A DNA stretch of 64,000 nucleotides from Lophius americanus. Taxonomy: Eukaryota > Chordata > Actinopteri > Lophiiformes > Lophiidae. Of the stretch, positions 36,506 to 50,320 are shown one piece after another. The DNA lies in assembly GCA_037951165.1 (NCBI GenBank), contig JBBDHG010000098.1, positions 1,898,501-1,962,500 of the forward strand, given 5' to 3'. The stretch's first letter is position 1; the number at the start of each line of letters is the position of its first letter. Position numbers and translations under genes: made by a program. Under the pieces are notes generated by a model. That model was not told the origin of the DNA and made no database searches. It worked only from the letters and a program-made list of their open reading frames with translations.

Positions 36506-38951
36506 TTTTATGAATGTTTTATAAGGTATTCCACCTCTTTTGGAATGAAGGTTGTGCTTGTTGTTGACTAAAGAATGTTCTATTATTTATGATATCAAAT
36601 CTCAGGATTTGATCTTCACTTCATTTACATGAGATGAGCTGTTGTTTTTTTTAGCCAATCACAATCTGTTATGTGCATCTGCTACATTGAGGTCCAGAGA
36701 GGTTTGCCTAAACTAATGAAACAAATCTCTTTATAGAAGCTTCATCTGAGGAAGGAAATGACTATTTGATGACAACGGGTTGACAACATGACGTAACCAT
36801 GTCATACAAAGAAGATAAATGAATTATGGTTATAAATGCTCTCACATTGATGAGCCACTGTAGTTTTGTCATAAGATGTGGCCATCAACATTCCAGTTTA
36901 AGTTGAGTAATGCATAAAAATAGGTAGCAACTGTGGTTAATCTTAAAGATGAGGTACAACTAAATTATGTGGACGATTTCATTTTGGTAGTTCTTTTTTC
37001 TTTCATTAATGTTCAACTTGGTCCTGTGTAAATGTCTCTATTCGTTTTTAAACATTTGTAGTCCAAATTATCAAAATATATGGGGTTTTTTTTTGGTTGA
37101 CGATAAGTCTTGGTCATAGAACCTGTTTGCAATTGTAGACCAATGCAGCCTTCCATCAAAGTTTCATTTCATTTCACCTTAAATAGGCATAGTCGACCAT
37201 CTTTCAGGTTCTATGGGATAAACTCAAGCTCTTATTCCCCGAAAAAACATGTGAGACAGGAAAGGAAAAAAGAATGCTGTCCGAATCCACAGAAGAAGAA
37301 GGCACACGCCGTTCTACACGCAGCTGTTTTGGCAACGATAGGGGAACCCAGACTACATTAGGCCAGTGGTTTTAATGTTTTGGCTTATCAGTTTAAGTTT
37401 GCCATCAGCTGTAGTCCCTGCTGTATGTTTAGCCGGCACAAACAGGTTGTATCCAGGTTTTGTATCATAGATTCCCTGGCGTTAAACACAAAGTTTGTTG
37501 AGTTTTTTTACAGAGCTCCAACTTCCCAATGCGCTTCTAGCGGAATGCCTTTCGCCTTCACACTATGAATATGGGAGTTTCTTTGTGTGATCACAACGAG
37601 TCGCCATGTGTATCAAGTTCAGTTTGAGTGATCAGAAAGGTCAGACAAACTCCCCTCCGCTCCTCTTTGGACTAGCTCCATGAGCACACAATGGCATAAA
37701 GAGGAGAGGCAGTCATTCTCCTCAGTGCCCTGTGGCTCTGCAAAATGGGATACCAGAGAGGCTTTGATTTCATGACTCCTAAGATGCAAAAAGGACAGAA
37801 GCTGGGCTTGGAACAGGAAGGGCGTGTGGGCTCTAACACCGCATTCATCCCTTTAATTTAGTCTCCAACAATAGCACCGCTGGCCTATTCAACAAGAGCC
37901 ATATGTGAGGCAGATGAAGGCAACCACACCTCCAGAGAGCCTTCGTCTGTTGACCATGTGATTGCACACATATAGGTGAGGCAGTGAGCACCAAGAGCAG
38001 CGGGGGGAAAGGAGAAGTGCCTATTTTCGCCGTGAAGAATCTCAGTTTTGGTGTTAGAGATTTTATACAACAGACTTGAATGAAACCACTGGTAGAAAAA
38101 CGTTCACATCACCACCAGGACGTTGTTTGAGCTGTGAGAATTTTGTTCATGGGGGCAAAACACTGGCTTAGTAAAAAACTTTTTGTGAGCTTTGGCCTTT
38201 GCTATGATTGAGAACAGATAAGGGAATGCAAATGTAATCAGTAACCATGAGAAACTGACTCCAAAGGGAGTTTTTTGGAGATTTCCAATACACGTAGGAC
38301 CTTTATGAATGACGAGTCATATTAATCTGTTGTCATCTGCACCGATATGGTTAATGGTTGGATAGATTTAAGTGCAAAGAATAATTTAGTAGGTTAAAAG
38401 ACAAGACCTCTACTTAGTCTGGCTTTTATGTAATGTCCTAAAACTGTACTGTTTAAGTATTCATAGTTATGTATGAAAGCATTTTACAGTTTTTCATCAC
38501 TGTTTTTTAATTCTATTTATCATATTTATTCTCTCTTCATCTTCTTTGTTGTATTAATCTCTAATGTTTTCATTTCCTATCAACCTTTTGTCACGCTTGC
38601 TTTTATCTCTAAATGTCACAGACCAGACTTTATATTTTAACTTCTTTTCTTGCATTAATTGGCTGTTAAGCCCCGACAATGACACACAAATAGTTTGAAA
38701 GATTCTCTGTGACGGAAGTTTGAATGACTGATTAGACAAATCCTTAGTTCCTCTCGTGAGCCTGGAGTAGAGTTATGGATATATTCAATGAGGAAGTTGC
38801 CAATATATACAGTTGCTACGTTTGGTAACTCTAGAGTCTATTATTATGTGACTGTTATGCTATAAATAAACCTTCATTTATACTCATGATCATGCAAAGA
38901 GATTTGTTTTATAAAATTCAAAATGTCGAAAGGTAAAACTTCTTAATAAAG

Positions 38952-39370
38952 ACAATATATCGGCCATAACATTAAAACAACGGCCTTATACTGTGTACTT
39001 TATGTTCTGATTAATTTATATTAGAACCAACATTAACGTTTTCTAAAGCTTTTGCAACAGTAGCCGTTCAGTGGGATGAGACAGCACAAGCTGGCCGTTG
39101 CTCCCCACAAGCATCCTCTGTGGTCCTTCCTTAGACCTCTTTGATAGGAACACCAAAACAGACCTGTAGTTCTGGAGATGCTCTGACCCAGTTGTCGAGC
39201 ATCACAATTTGTCCCTCGACAAATTCACTAACATCCTTATGAACACGTCAACGTCAGGACAAAACAGTTCACGCGCAGCCTGATATATCGCGTCCTCGGA
39301 GAGGTATCACAGCCAATGGGTGTTATTCACGACAGTATGTGGTTATAATGTTATGGATGAACAGTGTATG
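38952..39370 (-). mobile_element. internally deleted Tc1-like transposon, copy 2 (reverse)
   Basis: Inverted ends CGGCCATAACATTAAAACAA and GGTTATAATGTTATGGATGA enclose about 420 bp. The reverse strand carries CAACTGGGTCAGAGCATCTC, CTACAGGTCTGTTTTGG and GAAGGACCACAGAGGATGC, the N-terminal half of the transposase. The left end jumps straight from the terminal repeat to the middle of the gene (ACTGTGTACTTTATGTTCTG), so the catalytic half has been deleted. Confidence 0.75.
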
Positions 39371-41334
39371 TGAAAAGTTTGGTGAAGCTTTTTGAACTGT
39401 TTGCTACAATTGCTCAAACAGATTACCCATGGTTAGTCATGAAGGCTTACAGACGGACAGAGCTTCATATCCAGGACTACATGGTCATGGTGAAGACTGT
39501 TGGCAGGAAACATAGATAAAATCAGCATCACTGGTCAACAACATGTCCTACATGCCTAAATCTGGCAAGAAGGCATCTTGTTTCATCACAAAATAACGTG
39601 TTAAGGACCAACCGCACATTTTGTTTAGGTTATGAAAATGGCAAATCTTGATGAATTGCCATTTATATCTAAATGGAAATTCTTTTTTGATGTTGGTTCA
39701 TTTTCACCGTCAGCAATCTCTTCCAGCAGCAGAAACATAGGAGGGGAAAAATAAGCGTGCCTGTATGACCAATCACAGTTTTTAGGGGCGGGTCAATGTA
39801 GCTGTATGTTGACTCTCTGTACCGCCACATGGGTTGTTTCCAAATCCACATCTGAACTCCTGAAGACATGATTACTATAAATCCCCTGTAAGGACCTTTT
39901 GTCACGGCTTCTGGCCAATAATGGGAGGACTTACTACTGGTTCTGCCTTATATTTGTTTGTTTGTGGACCGAAGCTCCTTAGGCTGAGACAATATTGCAT
40001 CACACGGTGATAAGGAAAGGCTGTTGGGAGGAAATTAGAAAACATCGAGCTCAGAGAAGATATTAATATGTGCAGAAGAAGACTCCTGGAGATTTAATGT
40101 ATAATAAAGTGTTATGTAACTGATGTGAAGATAAAACAAAAGTGTTTGGAGGTGGGAGGGGAGTGTGTTGAATGAATCAAATATCACGGAAAGCTCTGAA
40201 TATTAAACATTAACCTGAAAACCCCAGCCGATAACGCAGCTCAAGAAGCAAAAGAAAAGAACGCTGAATGGATCTATGATGAAAATCTAAAAGCGCCGCT
40301 AATCTGCAGTGAGTGCAGATGTTAAAGTCCGTGGTGACTCACACCTACACAGGTGGACAATGGACGGTATGTGGAGGCGGCGGAGAGGCAGAGATGTGCT
40401 CTAAAAATAATTCAGTCGTATAAAATAAGCAAGAGCAAGACAGGAAGCCCACATCCTGTGACACAACAATTATCATTGATGGTTCCTCTGCATCTTTTTG
40501 TGTGTGTCAAAAGACGAGCGATTCATTTCCTGAAAATAAAAATATCTTAAGGCACGAAACGATGAACTCCAAAAAAGGATTTTTCCTTCCTCGGCTAAAC
40601 CTCTCGGTCTGTTTAGTGTGACGGCGCGAATAGGTGAAAAGGAACAATGAGCCCATCGAGCGTTTAAGAGTTCACGCACAGGTTGAATGATAAAAGCACT
40701 CCGTTCCTTACTAAAGACAAAGGAAAGCTCAAGGCAGCAGAAAATTCATTCAAGAGAGAAGAAAGTGGAGGAGGATGTAGAAAGGCGAGCAGAGGATGGG
40801 TGTATTGAGAGAATTCAGGTTCTCTGACAGCTTAATGACGCCTCGTTGCTCACAGACTGCAGTAACAGAAGACTGACTGCCTACCTGTCAAGAAAAATAG
40901 AGCTTTTTTTTTTAGTATGACCGTGGAGTCCTTTCTCCATGATTCATGCCCGTCTCTCAGATCTAAATATTTAGGTGCCTGTAACAGGACTACTTATTGT
41001 TAGTCAGGAAATTAAGTGAATTTTAGATGCCGATTAGATATAAAGTAAATGTCAAGATGTGGGTGGGCGAAAAAAGAAGGAGAAAGTTTATTCAAAACAC
41101 ACATTTAAAGTAATAATCCTGGCTTTGGGCTCTGTGACCCTGGTGTAACTTCATTAATGCATAGACACAAAACTGCTGTGAAAAGACAAAGAACAGATTT
41201 TTGTAATCTTTGTGAATAAGCCTCTCGCCTACAGAGCGGGCTAGGATCCATGCCAGGCACCGCAGCGAAGAAACAGAAAACAGATGGATGGTGGAAGTTA
41301 AATAAAAATGTAATTTTAAATCTAGTAAAAAGAG

Positions 41335-41560
41335 TATTAGGGCCACATGTGGCTATGTGAATTTATTTTTGCAATTCCGACATTAATCTCAGATTTCTGA
41401 CATCAAACTCAGAATTCCAAATGATTTTATCATGTAGACCTATTCTGAGATTAAATTCACAATTCTGAGTTCAAAAATCAGAATTCTAGAAAAATGTTCA
41501 CAAAAAAAAGTCTATTGAGATCAAATATCTTTTTCTATCTTTTTTTTTTTTTTTATGTCC
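41335..41560 (+). mobile_element. non-autonomous element with CTCAGAATTC tandem units
   Basis: Starts GTATTAGGGCCACATGTGGC and carries diverged 20-22 bp units (ACATTAATCTCAGATTTCTG, ACATCAAACTCAGAATTCC, CTATTCTGAGATTAAATTCA). It ends in a T-run followed by GTCCTGGCCAAC. Same layout as the relic at 4.2 kb. Confidence 0.45.
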
Positions 41561-43182
41561 TGGCCAACGCGGGCAGAAGCTCACATAAACTTTTACGACT
41601 TTTAGTTTAACTTTTAAACTAATTTTGTGATGACATTTTGTGTATTATGGAAAATAGTCTATTCTAATAAGATTAGCTGAATCTTTTTGGTGTAGAAGGT
41701 TTTTAGAAAACGATTTGGTCGTAATTAGACTTTAAAAAAAAAAGTTTTTTTTATCGAGTTACATAATTCTGTTTAGTAAGTCCTCACATGCTCTAATATG
41801 CCCAAAAAAAATATTCCTTCTGATCAAATAGGACTTTCTCATAAGCCATGGTTAATGACCCCACCTTGGTGGCCCCTTGGACCTGTGGGGTCCCTCAAGG
41901 CTCCATACCCGGCCCCTTACTCCTTACTCATATACCTCTCGACTCAAAATGTGCTCAAACAGCTGAGCTGGACATTAAAAGGTTTTTTAAGGCCAAATAA
42001 ACCTGCTTAAGATGCAGCTCGCCCCGGACCCGTAATCGTACAAATAAATAAGTGTGGAAAAAATGAGAGGTGATAAAACTGACTCATCTTTATCCATCAC
42101 GACTGAATCAATCCTCTCTTAATCAAATTCACTGTCCTCAGCGATCGCTTTACATAACCCGATAAGAAATAAGGACAGCAGCTCTTTAATCATCTACTTA
42201 TCTCCAATGTTGTCTGTTTATCATGCTAGTGCTGACGTTCGGACACTTGGGGCAGCAGAGAGATGTGTAAAAACAACAAGAACTGTCAAATATGTAGCTC
42301 CTTACCTCGCTGACACTGTGGGCAACATGTGAAGGATTTTTTTAATCTATTTTTTCTCAATTCGTGGGCTGAATAGGGATGAGAACGGTCCACGGAACTA
42401 AAGTATAAGAATCATCAGCTGTGAAAACCAAACCTCTCCAGCTAATTTTCTCCAGGTTCATCACTACATACAAATCCTTAAAATAAAAAACTGCTTTAGT
42501 GTGATAAACCATTCTACATAACTTTTAAAACTGGGATCTATCTCATGCCTGGTGTAAAGAGGAACACAGCATGCAGCTACTAACATCTGACCGATGCAGA
42601 CTGTTCAAACCCAGCAGCCACGTTGTTCAAGAACACTTAACTGTGTGCAACAGTAGCATTGTTGATCTTAAAATGAGGTGCGGTCAAGCCCCTTGTTGAA
42701 AGATTGCTATCTTGCAATCAGAAAGCAACTGCACCATTGACAAAAAAACACATGGGATAGAACCGTTCTTTTCAAATGTAAAGGAAACATTAGATGCACC
42801 TACATTACAAATGAACGCGATCTAGTCATGCATGAATTGGCAATGACATCATTTGAATACGCATGAGTTTATACAACCACCCAGTCGGATTAATGAACCG
42901 CCCTTCTACCGGTGCTTCAGGATTTATTGGGAGGATGGCAAACAATTATGAACCTGGACTGTGAGAAGTGTAGAAGTAGATAAGAGCATCGTAGAAGAAC
43001 TCAAAACCTCCATTAACACTGGAATTTATTAGCATGTCATGACATTTAACAATTAATTTGTAAGCAGACGCAGTGTTTGTTTATGCCTCTGGATCAGTGC
43101 AGGTAATGCATTATCATGATCCTCATTAATGAAGTATTCAATCACCTGTATTCCATCAGCTTTAATACAAATGGTCATTTAC

Positions 43183-43592
43183 ACTTATCAGCCATAAGAT
43201 AATAATCTATGATAGGGAAACTGAATAACAGAGACTATGGGGAAAATGAGTGCTTTCAACGGCTAAATATAAATCTTAATCATAACAGTTGTGGGATGGG
43301 GAAATGAACCCCTTGTGTCAGGTTTAAGGCTAATTACATACATTTTTACCAGCCACAGTGATATAAGGAAGGACAACTGGTGACCTCGCAACAGTGTCAT
43401 GGTTCCCAAAGACACTGAGAGCAAAGGTTACCCCTGTTGTCCGATACCACAGAATAGCTAGAAAAGTTAATGTTGGCTTTTATGGAAAGGTATCAGAACA
43501 TACCAGTTTATCGCGGAACTATTTTTAATGTAAAACTACCCTACAAAATACTAAGCAGGTTGTTTTTAACGTTATGGCTGATTGATGTGTAT
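43183..43592 (+). mobile_element. internally deleted Tc1-like transposon, copy 3
   Basis: Ends ATCAGCCATAAGATAATAAT and TTTAACGTTATGGCTGATTG face each other. Between them GGAAGGACAACTGGTGACCT, GACACTGAGAGCAAAGG, CACAGAATAGCTAGAAAAG and GGAAAGGTATCAGAACATAC lie in transposase order. After this the sequence drops to the terminal repeat, so the catalytic half is gone. The 101-codon open frame from 43470 begins in this element and is not a gene. Confidence 0.75.
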
Positions 43593-46224
43593 TACCCGAC
43601 TGACCACACAAACATGGTCATGCAGTCAAAGGGAGTTGTTGATGGGACACATAAATGGGAGATGATGGGGGCAGAGAATCCACTGGACAAGAACCACATT
43701 CCTGCTCTTCAGCCAGATAAGTGTTTAAAGAGCAACATGCTACAGGGAAAACTGGCTTTTAAGGGCAATGGTTGATGACACAGGATGGTTTTATTCATGT
43801 TGGGCTGAAAACACACCTATGACAACTAAGACCCTATTAAGACTTGATTTTAAAATGTGCTTTGGGGGATCTGATCACAAGTGGACAGTTAGACATATCG
43901 CTAAATACAGGTGTAGATGACCAAAAGGACGTACTGTGGTCCGATCACTCCAACCACTTACCGGGGTGGTCCGGGACACTTTTCATCACATATCTTTTTA
44001 AGTGTGAATGTTAATGTTTCCTGATGTATCCCTGACAAGGGCGTCACAGGAAAATATGTCATCAGTGCTGAGCATAGCGATTCTTATCTTTAAAGTCTTG
44101 TGGCTAGCGAAGCCCCGGCGAAAGCCACGGCTTTTCTAAAGTGACTAAATCTTCTTCTTGTCTTACAGTCTTTAGCACGCTGCAAATTATTTTTTCCTGT
44201 CAGTCTCAACAGTTAGAATAGTCCGTACATGTAGTTTAGCTCTTGCAACTTCTTCAAGTTGTTAGGTAGCCCTTGCTAGCTTGCTAAATAAATTTGGCAC
44301 TTGACTGACCGACAGCAACGCATGACGCCACCTTGAAGTGACATCGGCAGCAAAGTGATCAATTGGACACGTTTGGAGACGCATGATGAACTCAGGTATA
44401 AACAGCGCTGTGTCTCGCTGTCTGCTTGTGTTTCGATGCCTAAAACACATTTCAAAGCTGAGTCTAAACAGGGTCCATGATGACTAACTACAACCCTTTT
44501 GTATCTTTCACTTTACTTTGCACCCTTTGAGCTGCATTCCTCGCAAAAGGGAGTTAGACGCACCCTAAATAAACCTGTGCCATGGACTTAAAACCAGGCA
44601 CTGTCTTTTGTCTGAGCAGTTTTCCAGCACAGGCAGTTTAGATAAAACATTTGTGAGGAATCACTACTTCTCTATCTCACTACAACAGGTTCCCGTCGTT
44701 ACTAATCCCATCATAGTTGTATCCCATCCCAAATTGAAATAGAGCACTTTTCTATCTCAGCGCTTGGCCGGGAACACACAACCACTTCTTCCCCACGGCA
44801 ACCCAAACTGATCAGGTTTGTGTTGGCAGCCAGACGGAATGAGCTCCCAGACTGAACTGAACAGGTACAACATTCGGAAAATTGCAGTCTTATGTAACTC
44901 ACTGACAGACACATAAAGGTTATTTAATGGCGTGTACACAGGACAAACCTCATCTGAACACTCACTTTTCCCCAGTCAGTCTCTCTGAAAGCCACTTGTG
45001 AACCTTTTCATATCTCTTATCTTAGACATTAAAATCTACCTTTGACAGATTGATTTGTACTCCTGTTCCAAAGCATAATGCATTCGGTGAGTCATACCTT
45101 GTGTCGGCTCATTGCATCCGGCACGCATAATGCAATCAGGGAAGTTAAACATGCCAGCCAACATCACAGCTGTGAGCTCCTTCTTCAGTCAAGGCCAAAG
45201 ATGTGCCTGGAAACTGAAGCAGAAGGAAGAACGACGGTCCCAGGGCCTCTGCATCCCGTTAATTGCACGGTGGTTTTAGATAGAGGATTTATGCACCAAA
45301 AGCCTGATTATGTTTAATTACTTCTTAGGACTTTCATTTCCTCCAAAAGGAATCAGAGGAGGTTGATTTTGGAAGCAGCGTGATTGCTGCCAGAGTAATT
45401 TGAGCGTAAAAGGGTGTATTTGCCATCTTTCAGCAGGAAGCCAATATCAAACCATAATCAAAAGCTAACAGTATGAAGATTGTCAAAATCATTCAAAGAC
45501 ATGCTGTGATCGTGTCACTGACTGTAACCCATCTGAAGTAACTTTATAGAACCTCGGGGAACACTTGCTCACGACATTCGGTAGTGCACCCTTCTATGAT
45601 GTGCAAATCTGGTTCCATCATTGCTGTATAATGAGTTGTCACTGTGTTTTACGTGTGAAACTTGTGAATTCAGAGAAAATGTGTGACGGTGTTTATTTGT
45701 GTTTTATTTGAGACAATCAGAAAAAGCACCAGTTGCTAGTGCCGCCTACTCTCCCCAATCCCTGTTTACGTCACTTGACCACTGCTGCTGTCTGGAGGCA
45801 GGGAGGAGGGACCAACCTGCAACTAAATCCTACCCATTGAGAGTGAAAGAAATATTTACATCGACACTGTGATTCAGACCCGATCCAAGTCAGCCAAATG
45901 GCCCAAAAACATCAAGATGTAATAACTGTAGGGATGTAGTTATACAATACAATCTTAAATATTTCAACACCTTAACTTCTCGAATGACAAACTTGAAAAA
46001 ATGTGCCCAAACCGCAGTCCTAAATTTGCTTCAGCCGTGTCATTCATTTCATGGATTACTGTAGTTATTTCTAAACACACACAAGTCTAGCAGAGCTTCA
46101 GAGAGGAAGACTATCCTTTTACAATCTCTCATACATTCCTGTCTCACTGATGTTCAGTCTCAATTTCCTGCTGTCACTGTCACTGTCTTGACTGTCACTG
46201 TCACTGTCTTTCTGAAAAACAAAT

Positions 46225-46410
46225 GATCTCTTGAGGCGGTAGCAGCTCATGGGGTAGCATAGTCCACCATGGATTGGAAGGTTGGCTGTTTGATTCCCAG
46301 ACTGCACCCGCAGTTTGAAGCGTAAGCTCCTTGATCAAGACCCTGAAATCCATTTGCCCCTCTGGCACGTCACAGTGGCGACCCCTGCCTCAGGTACAGA
46401 CAAACAATTT
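46225..46410 (+). mobile_element. tRNA-derived SINE-like fragment
   Basis: CAGCTCATGGGGTAGCATAG, then GGATTGGAAGGTTGGCTGTT and TGATTCCCAGACTGCACCCG, then CTTGATCAAGACCCTGAAA, follow the tRNA-head plus body order of a common fish SINE. A CTGTCA tandem at 46171-46207 adjoins it. Confidence 0.5.
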
Positions 46411-46599
46411 TACAATGAGGTACTACTGGACAATAGATTGAGGAGAATCAGAGGTATCTGGTTACCTCCTAACACTGAACCATGAAACAGAATGGAAAAA
46501 TGCAACATAACTATTTTCTCTTCTTTATATCTATCTTTTTTTGTTTGGTTTCACTCACTCACTATCGATTTCTTGTTTCCCCCAAAAGGTCAGTAAAGA

Positions 46600-47015
46600 A
46601 ATATTATGGAATCGTGTTCATTGCGTCTACTGCTGCCACAGAGCCGTTCTGTAAATGTGGTAATCAAAAACTATCGCATGGATCATTTTCAAATTTCAGA
46701 CCAAACATAGACCTTAATGTGAGGAAGAACTGGATTGATTTTGGTATGTCGTACATTTCTGACAATATTTATGTCACTAGGGGGAGCTTATATATATACA
46801 GTAAATACCCAATATTTGGTGCATATGAGTCGACTTGAGATCTTCCTGGTGTAAGATGTTAATAGTTCATAATTTACTCAGTATGGGGAGCTTCTTTAGA
46901 AAAATATGTTTTTCAGACATGAATTCCCATTTGATTTGAGGAAATCAATTATAGGGATTGTTTGTACGATGGCCTTTTGGAGATAGACCCCCGCTGTCCA
47001 ACACAACGGCGTAGT
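46600..47015 (-). mobile_element. family X dispersed repeat, copy 8 (reverse)
   Basis: TATGTCACTAGGGGGAGCTT (46771-46790) is the complement of the family motif. GGTGCATATGAGTCGACTTG and ACTCAGTATGGGGAGCTTC (a second, decayed motif about 110 bp on) also match, as does TTGAGGAAATCAATTATAGG. The 118-codon frame at 46482-46838 is non-genic. Confidence 0.55.
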
Positions 47016-47661
47016 TTTAATGTGCTCCCCTCTGAGAGATTTTTTGGGCATCATCTGTCGATTCACTGACTAAATTGGTTGTAGAAAAATCACATTAATG
47101 GTCAACCCTAAAGTCTTGAAAACCGCAGCCGTGTCTTTGTCCAGCATTGTGTTCAGTTGAGTCCCCTCTGAATCACGTTTTACCTTGAGCTCCACACTAG
47201 TACCTACGTTCACCTCATCCATAGTTGCTTCCCAGCCTTGGAAGCTGTGAACACAGTTATTTCTGAGGCAGACACATGTTGGCACGTTGTTATTGGTCTG
47301 TTATTGTTCTGTTTCTGCCCGACAGACGAGCTGAGGGGAGGAAGGGAGATGTTTTACAAGCTGCTGCTTCGCACCGCATGAAGTCTCTTTCCCAAAAGAG
47401 CATCCCACTATCTTTCAAAGCGTGCTATTTAAAGAATGTGAATGGGCGCCATTGTTCTCTAAGCAGGAAGCTGCACAATCTTTTTCATTAGTGAGAACAC
47501 TGAAACAGGCAATGTCGTCAAACGAGCGACATCACCTGTCAGGTGAATGTCAAACCTTATGTTCAGTCTAATTAGATCTCAATTAAGTAAATAGTAACTG
47601 AAATAAGAAGCTGTATTTATTATTAGAATGATAGTTTATATATTCATGAATGCAGTCATTT

Positions 47662-47705
47662 TAATTTGTTCATTCATTCATTATCCATAGCCGCTTATGC
47701 AATCA
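47662..47705 (-). mobile_element. short L2/SINE 3' end remnant (reverse)
   Basis: TTCATTCATTCATTATCCAT followed by AGCCGCTTATGC is the reverse of the terminal GCTTATGGATAATGGATG-type end of the fish L2-derived element. Only the tail is left. Confidence 0.5.
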
Positions 47706-50284
47706 TTAATTACACGTAAAAATCCATAATAGTTTACTGGCTTCTTACGGAACAAAATTTTCACCTCAAGTATAAAATAATTAATGGAGTTTCTATCAAT
47801 TTCAATGTTCAACTGATGCCATGTTAACTAATAATCTGTTATATAATTATATTAATTCAATCATCAATCAGTTGTAATCAATTATAATTAATTAGATCAA
47901 TAATATCACTGGTGCTGTGTTTGAGTTCATTGGGGATCATGAGACAGGGAAAAAACATGTTTTCTGCAGAAAATAAATTTAGCAAAATTAAAATAATCAA
48001 CTAGAATAGCCAACAGTGTCAGGCCATAAAAACGGGTTCAGTGGTCATAGGAATTAGGAAAGCTGTAAAGAAATCTAGCAATAGCAAAAAATTCCTGGGT
48101 CTTCCCCTTCATCTGGATCAACTCAAAAATCTGACAATTGGGGCACACCTGAGCCTGATTAATAAAGTATCTCAATATCTATCAAAAAAAGTTGACGTGT
48201 TACACGTCCTAAGTCTTTTTCATGATTCTATTTATTAGAATAAAAACAATTTAGTGTAATGAAGAGTCATCATTTCAGTAATATCGCTCAATCTGTGTTT
48301 GCGTGCATGCATGTATGTTAGATTTTTAAGAACCATGTTGGCGGTGTAATAACTGGGTAAATTTATCCTATTCCTTACCTCTTCTTTCCTCCACTGAGTC
48401 AATAAACCGAAGGGCCAGAAGAGGCATAACTTAAATAAAACACCGCTCCCTAACTGACGTTTGATGCTCAGTAGGAGTCCAGGTCAGGCCAGCAAACCCC
48501 CAGACAACGCCGGCCCACCCTGCAGCTCCCACATGTTAGGAACACATTTTTTCCACCCAGTGGGGCAACAAACACCTTCTGGTAGAGAATGATCAAAACT
48601 AGAGTGAAATTCACTGAAGTCCAACTAAAATAACATCACATAAAGATGAGCTCAAATAAACCATCAGCGGCTGGAAGAGCCGGACGGCGTTTCATTTTCT
48701 CTAAAAGTAAATAAGGTCTTCTTAAACACAAGTTTGCATCTGTGTATTCTTATGAAGAACAGGATACTGGACTGATACAGGTGGTTTAAGACATGTTTCA
48801 CAACTGAACATTTTTTGTCATGTGAGTTTTTGAAGCAGAGTTTCCTTTAAAAACAACATTTAATTAGCTTGTATGTGTGATGGTTGGAGAGTTTTCATAA
48901 ATGTTAATCTTAAACCTAAGCCTTTGACATCGTCTCAGCACAATATCGCCTCTATGATTAACTACCGTTTTTTCCGTTCCTACATTTTATTAATATACTG
49001 AATCCTAAAACATGCCAGACTAGGGTCGGGGTTAAGGGTCATGCCGCCATGATCTAGACTCCAGCAGGCAAAGTTTTATCCGTCACCTCCCACACATCGT
49101 ATATTAATTACTTTGGTTTGGAATCAGTGACTATTACGGGCAATTGTGGTTTTAGTTAAAGCTTTCCATGACATTTGGAAACTCTAAAAACTGTATAATA
49201 GATCAAATGTCACAGATAAAAGAGTAAATACTAGCCCGATTTTTTTATAAACCAAACATGCCTTTCACTCACTTTCTGAAAAAAAAGGATAATCCTTTCA
49301 TTCATTTTTTTATATTTCCACTTAAAAAGCCGAACTCAGCAATTATTTTTAAGCTGGCTGGTTGGTTATGTTAACTTTAGTTTGATTTAATCAAACTCAA
49401 CCCCAGGATGGTCTGAGGATAGACAGAGACTTACTGTAGCTGGTGTTTATTATCTTACTCAAGGACAATTCAGCTCCCTGTGAAGTGCAGTCTCTCTAAC
49501 TAAATGTTTAGAGTACAGCCTATAGAGTTTTATGAGAACCCTCCAACACATAAAGGAAACCAGCCTCTAAAGGCCGTCAAATGTTTTTTTTCTTTGACAT
49601 ATTATCCATGAAGTGATAAATCGTGTGCGTTATTATCATGTGTTCCATAAAAGAGCTGTTTAGTTGAGAGCCTTTTATCGTTAAGGTCACCAGGGTTACA
49701 TGAAGATTCAGTGTGACAACTCTCACCAACTCGACACTCGAGTCTCTCTCATTCCAGGCATAAAGAAGAGCAAAGGATGGACGGTGGTTTGACAATTACA
49801 GAAACATAAAGAAAAGAATTAGATAAATAATTGTTGTGCATGTTTTGAAAGATAAAAATTGCAAGTCTTAAAAAAGTGCAAATGGAGAAAAAGTGCAAAT
49901 GGAGAAAATTCCACGATGTATAAAAGTGTCCAAAAACTTCCAGTGGACAGTTCATATTAAAGAGAGTTTACACTAAACCAGAAGTCAATCAATGAATTCT
50001 TCCCTTTTATTACCTAGTCCTTCAACCACAGGACAAAACCTATCTGAACCATGGAGGACCTGTTTTAAAGAAGACAACAAGTTTGCTTCATTTTATTTTA
50101 CAGTCAAATCTCTCTAATGATCAATAAAATGGAAATCAACAATTCCGTACTAAAACCAACATTCAAATCAATGTTTGAACCCACTTTTCTGCAGATCTGC
50201 AGTGTTACTTGACGACGGTACCACTGGACAAGACTCCTGCACAAGCTGTGGGAAGGTGGCTACTCGAAAGAATTTCATTCTAAG

Positions 50285-50320
50285 TATTCTGCTCTGGATT
50301 TAATAATCCAGAGCAGAATA
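50285..50320. repeat. perfect inverted repeat, 16-bp arms, 4-nt loop
   Basis: TATTCTGCTCTGGATT, loop TAAT, then its exact reverse complement. A hairpin candidate in the long rerg intron, with no transposon ends evident around it. Confidence 0.9.

Noticed and set aside
43470..43775. 101-codon open frame
   Set aside because: Begins inside the deleted Tc1-like element, crosses its terminal repeat and continues into unrelated sequence.
43800..44100. Possible DNA transposon with GTGGTCCGATCACTCC-type blocks
   Set aside because: It faintly recalls a fish dispersed element, but I found no second copy in the window and no terminal repeats, so it is not annotated.
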